Below are positions 57,834 through 64,000 of a stretch of DNA of 64,000 nucleotides, piece after piece. The position numbers and the translations under genes are program-made. The stretch's first letter is position 1. Each line of letters starts with the position of its first letter. Below the pieces are notes generated by a model, which was given only the letters and a program-made list of their open reading frames with translations, did no database searches and was not told the origin of the DNA. The stretch comes from Zingiber officinale (taxonomy: Eukaryota > Streptophyta > Magnoliopsida > Zingiberales > Zingiberaceae): assembly GCF_018446385.1 (NCBI RefSeq), contig NC_055989.1:137171004-137235003 (forward strand), in the 5' to 3' direction.

Positions 57834-58722
57834 TGATCATGTCCGAGAGTGAGTCGACGGACGTTGGGGAGGTGGCGCTCACATTGACTGGACGTCGACT
57901 GAAGATGACATGGACCTCCAACGAGCTAAGCCTGTAACCACAGAGTCGTTAGTGCCGAGCCAGGGAGGGGTTCCCCGGCGATGGCCCTCCGACGCTCAAG
58001 TCAGCTACCGGCGATGAGTAAACGAAGTAGAGAAGAAAGGAGCAGCAACGTGACTATAGCTACAGTAGTCAAAACATACCTCTAATGAAGCTTTGGGGCT
58101 TCTTATATAGAGCTCCCAGGAGGCGTGTGCACGCTTCCCAAGGCATACATGCTTCCCAAATTATACCTGGAAAGGTCATGTCAGAAAAGCGTGTCTGACG
58201 CCATACCTTAATGACCCGAGCATATCCTTGACACGACAGTGGAAGCTTCCACCATACGATTCTCCGTCTGACCCCGCCGTCGACCATGCCACCTATCGAT
58301 GACACTGGTCCCTAGGAAGATATCGCCAACTGCCCCTTTTGTCTGTTATTGGGTTGAGCGGGAGAGCCGCTCGGCCAGTCTACCGTTCGGGCGATGCAAC
58401 GATCGGGCCGAGCGGCCGCTCGGCCGATGAGCTGCTGCCGGCTCCACCCTGTCAGGCGAGGGTGCCTGCCGAGTCGAGGCTACGTCCACTGACTAGCCAA
58501 GCGGGATGGCCGCTCGGCCTTCGTCTCTCCCTGCTTTGAGCTTTATGAGCGTCGGAAGCTCGGTGTCTGACTGATCTGTCGAAGTGTCGAACCGGCTACT
58601 CTTCCTGCTTTTCGGGGAGGTAGTTCGCCCGATCGGACGCCTGCCTAGGACGTTGACCACTTTGACCTCCTGCCGAGCGGGCCCCCCTAACCACCAGATC
58701 AGTTGGATTGACGGACCGCTCA
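57834..58722 (-). mobile_element. 5' LTR of the Tat element, 889 bp
   Basis: Minus strand TGAGCGGTCCGTCAATCC to GGACATGATCA. TATA box CTATATAAGA at 58101-58110 (minus sense). Multiple GCCGAGCGGCC / CCGCTCGGCC palindromes at 58350-58530. The R/U5 part carries TGACTTGAGCGTCGGAGGGC, shared with the LTR remnant at 1-1401. Confidence 0.88.
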
Positions 58723-59804
58723 TTGTAAGCACTTTTAATTTATCTTGGTAACCGGTTAAAAAATTATGTTGAGCTAATCACATCCAAGATTAATGAAAGT
58801 AAGCTAGATACCTAGTTAGATAACTGGTGTCAACTATAAATAAAAAAGAAATAAATTATCGTTTGCATACCAAAAGAGTAGGAATGACAATGGTTGAATT
58901 TGGGTTGAATTTTATATCATCTATTTCCATTCCTATTTATTATATTCATCCTCATCTCCATCCTTATCAAGTTTTCAATTTTTATCTTCATCCTCATCCT
59001 TATTCTCATCTTCATTCTCATACTCATTAGAAGATTGAATATCCACATTCTATCCAAATATCATATTACCATTTATATAAACCTCTAAAATTTTCAATTT
59101 TGAAAACTATAACCTAAGAGAAAAACTTGAACCCTAGAGTAAAAATCTTATTGGATAAGAGTCATTATAACTCAACTTCTAAAACCTATAATTTTAAACC
59201 CTAAATACATACAACATACCTAAAAAAATAAAAATAAAAAATTCTATTTGAATCTAGGCACCTTACATAGAAATGCGACAACAAGTCCGCATTATAGAAA
59301 ACTCGAGTATTATATACAGGGACGGATCCAGCGAGGGGGCGACATCGACGGTCGCCCCCCCAGTAGAACTCTAGCATTATGAGATTTCATTGTTAGAGAT
59401 AGAGGATATCACCCCTTATTTTATGTAAAAATAGTCTATCTATACTTGAATTTCTGATATCTAAATTTAAAAAAATTCATACCTAATTATCTAATTATTT
59501 AATTGAATTAAAAAAAATTCCTTCATTAGATATCGGATCCTCCGAATTTGAAGGAAATTGTCAGGAAGCGGAACTTTAATTTCTTTTGTATTCATCGTTT
59601 TAAAATGCGCAATTCTTGCTGACCCTACGGTAACACTATTTCGTTATGTACGATGATGTGCGGATAACTCAGCATCAAATTGACGACCCAACCTAACTTA
59701 ACCTTGCATCAAATTGAAGAGATCTAAGCAACTGATAAAGCACGGTCGCATTGCAATGGGTGAAATGACAAATTCATGGGACCAGGCACTGTAGCAAATT
59801 AGCC
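58723..59804. other. AT-rich intergenic DNA
   Basis: 58910-59030 is a (TCATYC)n / CTCATCCTCATC-like low-complexity tract. 59316-59375 has GGGACGGATCCAGCGAGGGG, GGCGACATCGACGGTCGCCC, a small hairpin-forming repeat related to the 40595-40650 insert. No gene. Confidence 0.4.
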
Positions 59805-59984
59805 TCAAGACTTCTGTAGCAGATCATTCAGATACAAGTTCAAAATATATCTACCGGTCCTTTGCACATCAAGCCTCTTCTCTCGTGGTTCATACTTTCC
59901 CTTGCGTAATTGATACCTATGAGTCACTGCAGAAACTGTGTATGCTTGTCCTTCTATCGTCACGCTTTCTCCGCAGTGTATGTT
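59805..59984 (-). CDS. Last exon of an unidentified conserved plant gene
   Basis: A splice acceptor (TATCTTGTAG) at 59985 is followed by 59 codons and TGA at 59807-59805. Translation: NIHCGESVTIEGQAYTVSAV, then THRYQLRKGKYEPREKRLDV, then QRTGRYILNLYLNDLLQKS. The regular, charged, low-complexity-free sequence ending in an amphipathic RYILNLYLNDLL helix looks like a conserved C-terminus under selection, in strong contrast to the decayed repeats around it. I cannot name the family. No upstream exon was found to 64000, so the gene may have a long intron, extend beyond the window, or be a fragment. Confidence 0.5.
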   Translation of the reverse strand, partial: NIHCGESVTIEGQAYTVSAVTHRYQLRKGKYEPREKRLDVQRTGRYILNLYLNDLLQKS

Positions 59985-61389
59985 CTACAAGATATCAACA
60001 AATATGATGATTAGAAGAATAATATTATGCAGCTATAGCCTACTGTCCTGAACACACACACACACAAAAACTAAAGACTCTAAAACCATCTTCACAACTT
60101 CAATGTTTAGCTTATTTGACTAGTTCGATGTACTAACATATGCAGATGTATTTTGCTTTGTACCATTTTAATTCCCAAATTGAGCAGGAGTAACATCAAT
60201 TTCAGAGGCAAACATTAAAGAAGTACTTTGGGACATGAAATGCTTCTTCAACCTTCGATCCAAAACATAATCGAAGAACACATATATTTATCGTGAAAGT
60301 ACAGACAAATGGTTTAGTCAAAAGTATCTATAAGGAAAAAACCCTATAGTATTGTACTTCATTGTGAGTATGTAACTATGGTTGTTTGAAAGTTTATGAT
60401 GAACTTGTGATTTATTGTGTTTTTAGAGTTGTGAAAAATCTTTTGTAGAACTTTCATAGAGTTGAAAATTAGGAAATATCTCAAGACCTTGTGGAAATTA
60501 ACAAGAAAATAGGCAATCATCAAGCTACTACAAACACGCGAGATTCAAGAAGTTTACCAAAATGAGCTACATTCATGGGAGTAAAATAATTCAAAAACAA
60601 CAATCTCACATAGTACTTCCTGGTGCCCAAATTTTCCACCAAAAGTGCTGAAAGAAATATGCTACCAATGCAACTAACTAAACAAGGTTGGAAACCAAAA
60701 AGATGAAAGAAAATATAATATCACAACTCCCTGTAAAAGCTACAAGGAGATGCTCAAGAACAACCTCCAGTCTCCTTTCTCCCCAAGAATTCCTCTTCCG
60801 ATATGAGAATGTCCTATCTCGAAAGAAACATCAAAAAAGCATTCCAACATCTAAGTACCGGTTGCTTCTTAACCTTAACATTTGGGATGCAATCTCCACT
60901 TATACCCTCAACATTTGTGAAATGCATCCTACCATATTAATTAGTGAGCAAAAGGATAAACTAATAAGTCCACATGTGGTCCAAAATTTTGAGAACTTAA
61001 TTAGAGTTGATTTTGAACGATCATGCCTGTAGTTTCTAGATTGATTCAAAATCACTTGAGGATCTTTTACATTCAGTTAATGAAAAAAAAATCAATCCAA
61101 CTTGTCAAGAAGAACCATCTCAGTGGCCATGCCCAAGACATTTTCCTCACCTTTGATAAGTGAATATTTCATTGGACGAACTGATATTGAACTAAAATAT
61201 GTTTCGTCCTATTAAAATAATTAACTAAACTTAATTTTTCAAGTTCTTTTAAACAACATGTATTTCTTGAGACATGCCCATTCAATAAGATTTGTCTCTT
61301 TTGAAAAGACCCATTCAAGAGTCATATTCGTGTCTCTAAAAAGGCTAAATTGAATTTTCATTTGTGCCAAATTATTGAATGAAAACATT
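59985..61389. other. AT-rich region, possible intron, no recognised element
   Basis: Lies upstream (minus sense) of the 59805-59984 exon. A (CA)n run is at 60051-60065. A 114-codon plus-strand frame at 60688-61032 shows no recognisable motif. No boundary or coding domain is supported. Confidence 0.3.
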
Positions 61390-64000
61390 CTACTTTGAAA
61401 AGTCCATGGATATGTTTGGGGACAAGGACAAGGAGGCTATAGAAGAAGTGATGAAGATGTCTAAAGTTCAAAGGAAGAGTATAGAAGATGAACATCGATA
61501 GGCAAAGGTAAGATTGTTTTAAAATTCAATGTTTCATTTGCAAAGACAAATGGTCATTATGCTTCTGAATGTAATTATAACAAGAACAATCAGGTTAAAG
61601 GAAGATCTTATTAAGATGGAAGTCATGAACCTCTTTTGTTGCTTGCGCATGAAGAAGAAGAATTGAGGCAAAATAAATGGTACTCGGACACCACAGACAA
61701 GTAATCATATGTGTGATGATAAAGGAAAATTCATGGATATCAATGATATTGTGAAAGCACAAATCTAATCTGGATACTCATCCAAAGTACCAATGAAAGG
61801 AAAATGTGTTAGAATATGCTTTGGAAGTTAACTTTCACATGATTTTATGGGTTGGATATGCAAGGCAATATTCTTAGTTTTGGACAACCATTAGAGAATG
61901 GTTTTGATATTCACATGATGAATGATCAGCTTATACAAGAACTTGCATGATTCGCTGAATTGCTTAAGTGGATATGTCAAAGAGGACCAATTCTGTATTC
62001 TAAACCTTCAAAGAGATGTGGAAAAGTGCTTAAAACCATGTATGGATGAATCCTCATGAACTTAGAATTTGAATCTTGGACACTTAAAGCTTTGGTGATC
62101 CTAGAAAGCTATCAACCAAGAAGATGATGTATGGTCTTCCTGAAATTCATCATCCAAATCAAATATGTGAAGGGTGTGTTCTTTTAAACATGCGAAAGGT
62201 AGTGTTCCCCATGATGCAAGTTTTAGATCTGATAAGCCACTACAACTTGCCACACTGATGCATGTGATTGTATTACCCCCATCATCTTTGGGTATGAATC
62301 ACTACTTCTCCACTTCCATAGATGATTATACTAGAAAACATGCAAGTGTATTAAATAATAGAAAAAGTGGAGGTGTTGACAATGTTCAAGAAATTTAAAT
62401 CTTAGTGAATAATGTAAGTGATTTTTCCATCAATACAATTCGACTAGATTGAAGTGGAGGCTTCACATCCAATGAATTTGAAGACAATTGTGATAAACAT
62501 GGTATGATCACCTAATTGCTCCTTATATTCTACATAAAAAAATGGCTTTGCAAAAAAGAAAACAATAGAAGAACTCTCAATATATAATGAGAAATATGCT
62601 CAAAAGTTTTGGGACGTGGTGGTAGCTAATGTCATCTTCATCCTGAAGTGGTGTCACACATCAAGCTTGGAGAATATGCCACCTCAAGCATAATGGATGG
62701 GGAGAAAGCCAAGCATCTCATGTTTGATGGTTTTTTTTTTTGGCTCTATTGCTTATGCACATGTACCTCGTAAAAGAACCTAATTGGAGGATAAAAGTTT
62801 CAAAGCTTATATTAGGTATGTTCACCAAATTCAAAGCATACAAGTGATTTAGAACCTAATTTTCAAAAGTTACTATAAATAGAGATGTAAAATTCACCGA
62901 AGAAGACACATAAAATTGACAAACCAAAGTCAAAGAAGATTCAAGGATGTTTGGGTTTGAAAACACATCTACCATTTGCCATCACCACCTCTTTCATCAA
63001 CGCCAACAATTTAGTTATGGACTATTAATTTCATTTCACAAGACAATCCAATCCAAGTTCAGAGAAAACAAGAACATCTTAAGAATGTTATGATATAATA
63101 GATGAATTGCATCTTGTTTGTTTACTCTTTGATAGTAAACAGCTAAAAGTTAAAGATGCTATACAGGATGAACAATGGAGCAAAACGATGGATGAAGGGA
63201 CTCTAGAAATCAAAAGAACAGCACTTGGGAGCAAACTTCTCTACCGAAAGAGCAAAATCCTTTTGGTGTAAAATGGGTGCAGCAGATAAAGAGAAATGCA
63301 CATAACCTAGTTGAAAAGTAAGCAACTTTGGTGGCAAAAGGATACAAGAAAAAGTCTAGAATTGGCAATGACGATGTACTTGTTACAGTCATTTGAATAG
63401 AAATTTTTAGATACATTATTTTTCTTGTTGCATGTCATAAATGGGCAATCTAATGAATAGATGTCAAATCAGAATCTTTGAAATAATTTCTTGAGCAGTA
63501 TATGTTGATCAAATCATGAGATGCATCAAAAAATGAAGTTGGCATGCCCCTCTTAGATGAGAGAATGTCTTAGCTTATCATTGGCCTAAAATGCTTAAAC
63601 CCAAGTTGATAGTCTCGTTAAGAACCAAACTCTCAACTAATAACTCAAAACTCCTCCCTAATTAGCAGTATGTGAGGTCAAATGGTGGCTATACCATTCA
63701 TTATATAGGCAGTCATTCCTAGTAACTCATCATGCTTAGAATTAAGTCCACTCTGATATCAATTGTCGCTTAGAAAAAGCACTTACCTATTAACATATTG
63801 GGTCTAACAATTGGCCTAAAATGTTTAAACACAAATGCTTACAAAACTCCTCTATTAGCTCACAACATTCACCAAGTAGAACTAAATTGGAATATTATAG
63901 AAGTGAAGGAAAAGATCTCCATGTAAAGAAAGAATTTTATGGTCTAAAGCAAGCTCAAACCACATAGAATGCTAGACTTGATGATTACTTTAAGAAGAAT
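61390..64000 (+). pseudogene. Ty1/copia polyprotein, heavily decayed, runs off the right edge
   Basis: Plus-strand landmarks in copia order. A Gly/Arg-rich gag tail and zinc-knuckle trace (GHYASECNYNKNNQVKGRSY) lie near 61550. A pre-integrase/integrase region spans 62180-62780 (DASFRSDKPLQL, GMNHYFSTSIDDYTRK, NRKSG, TIRLD, NEKYAQKFWDVVV). The start of RT is at 63160-63520 (DEQWSKTMDEG, VKWVQQIKRNAHN, LVAKGYKKKS, MDVKS-type). RT resumes at about 63895 (EGKDLHVKKEFYGLKQAQ, then ARLDDYF). Stops occur every 20-60 codons, and the frame changes repeatedly. A 350-bp insertion (about 63535-63893) separates the two RT parts. Confidence 0.7.
63535..63893 (-). mobile_element. Small insertion in copia RT, possibly TRIM-like
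   Basis: TTGGCCTAAAATGYTTAAAC occurs directly repeated at 63581-63600 and 63811-63830. Between them CTCTGATATCAATTG (63751-63765) is the reverse complement of a near-consensus copia primer-binding site. Short terminal repeats around a PBS without coding capacity fit a terminal-repeat retrotransposon in miniature on the minus strand. Ends and target duplication are not resolved. Confidence 0.35.

Larger units (their letters stand above)
51233..58722 (-). mobile_element. Tat-type Ty3/gypsy retrotransposon, missing its 3' LTR
   Basis: Minus-strand order: 5' LTR 58722-57834, PBS 57831-57811, gag, protease, RT, RNase H, second RNase H, integrase, then a tandem-repeat array and an opposite-strand ORF. 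It ends abruptly at 51233 against the Athila-like LTR, so there is no 3' LTR. Two RNase H domains and a long repetitive 3' region with an added ORF are hallmarks of the Tat (Ogre/Retand) lineage. Many stops arise by TGA or TAG where CGA, CAG or GAG is expected, the pattern left by deamination of methylated cytosine. Confidence 0.85.

Noticed and set aside
1..64000. CRISPR-like or bacterial defence-type arrays
   Set aside because: All tandem arrays (10.8, 18.36, 51.8 kb) are contiguous repeats without unique spacers in clearly plant DNA.

Overview
The window is nuclear DNA of a flowering plant. The evidence is a chloroplast-type J-domain gene with a spliced intron, pentatricopeptide-repeat (PPR) and FAR1/MULE sequences, plant Ty1/copia and Ty3/gypsy retroelements, and tRNA-derived SINEs including an Au SINE 3' end. 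The style of the retroelements (LTRs with GGCGCC-rich spacers, a Tat-type gypsy with GAGCGGCC-rich LTRs) suggests a monocot, possibly Zingiberales. That placement is inference. About nine tenths of the sequence is transposon-derived. No bacterial, organellar, rRNA or CRISPR feature was seen.

Layout, left to right. 1-1401 is the 3' part of an LTR element. 1546-1962 is a small two-exon gene for a viroplasmin/RNase H1-N-like domain protein. 2399-5789 is a PPR pseudogene split by a 3.0 kb solo LTR with an exact GATAA duplication. 5830-6404 is a LINE remnant. 8054-10246 is a FAR1/MULE transposase gene with two nonsense codons 24 bp apart. 10.8-13.3 kb holds GC-rich tandem repeats, a (TC)n(AT)n microsatellite and a copia-type LTR. 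13.3-15.4 kb is a copia gag remnant invaded by a solo LTR (CTTTC duplication). 15.4-19.5 kb is AT-rich decayed repeat.

The one well-supported intact host gene is a DNAJ20-like chloroplast J-protein on the minus strand. Exon 1 is 31396-31860 and exon 2 is 19579-19725, joined in phase 0 to give 203 codons. Its 11.67 kb intron carries a copia LTR with primer-binding site, a long inverted repeat, a decayed gypsy integrase, a truncated Au SINE, a hAT element, and a second hAT element inserted into another SINE. Removing the second hAT restores that SINE.

32.1-41.2 kb is intergenic repeat DNA. It includes an inverted-repeat element, a SINE with a 17-bp duplication, a second solo LTR (TTCAT duplication) of the 13.6 kb family, and a direct/inverted repeat cluster. 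41197-46640 is a defective Ty1/copia element with an extra ORF upstream of gag and a nested solo LTR. 46640-51232 is an internally deleted Athila-like 3' half with LTR. 51233-58722 is a minus-strand Tat-type gypsy element with two RNase H domains, an antisense ORF and a 75-bp tandem array. After it come one convincing exon of an unidentified conserved gene (59805-59984, minus) and a heavily decayed copia polyprotein running off the right edge.

The window shows no new enzymatic system. Its value is a readable stratigraphy of nested insertions, many with exact target-site duplications, in and around a living gene.
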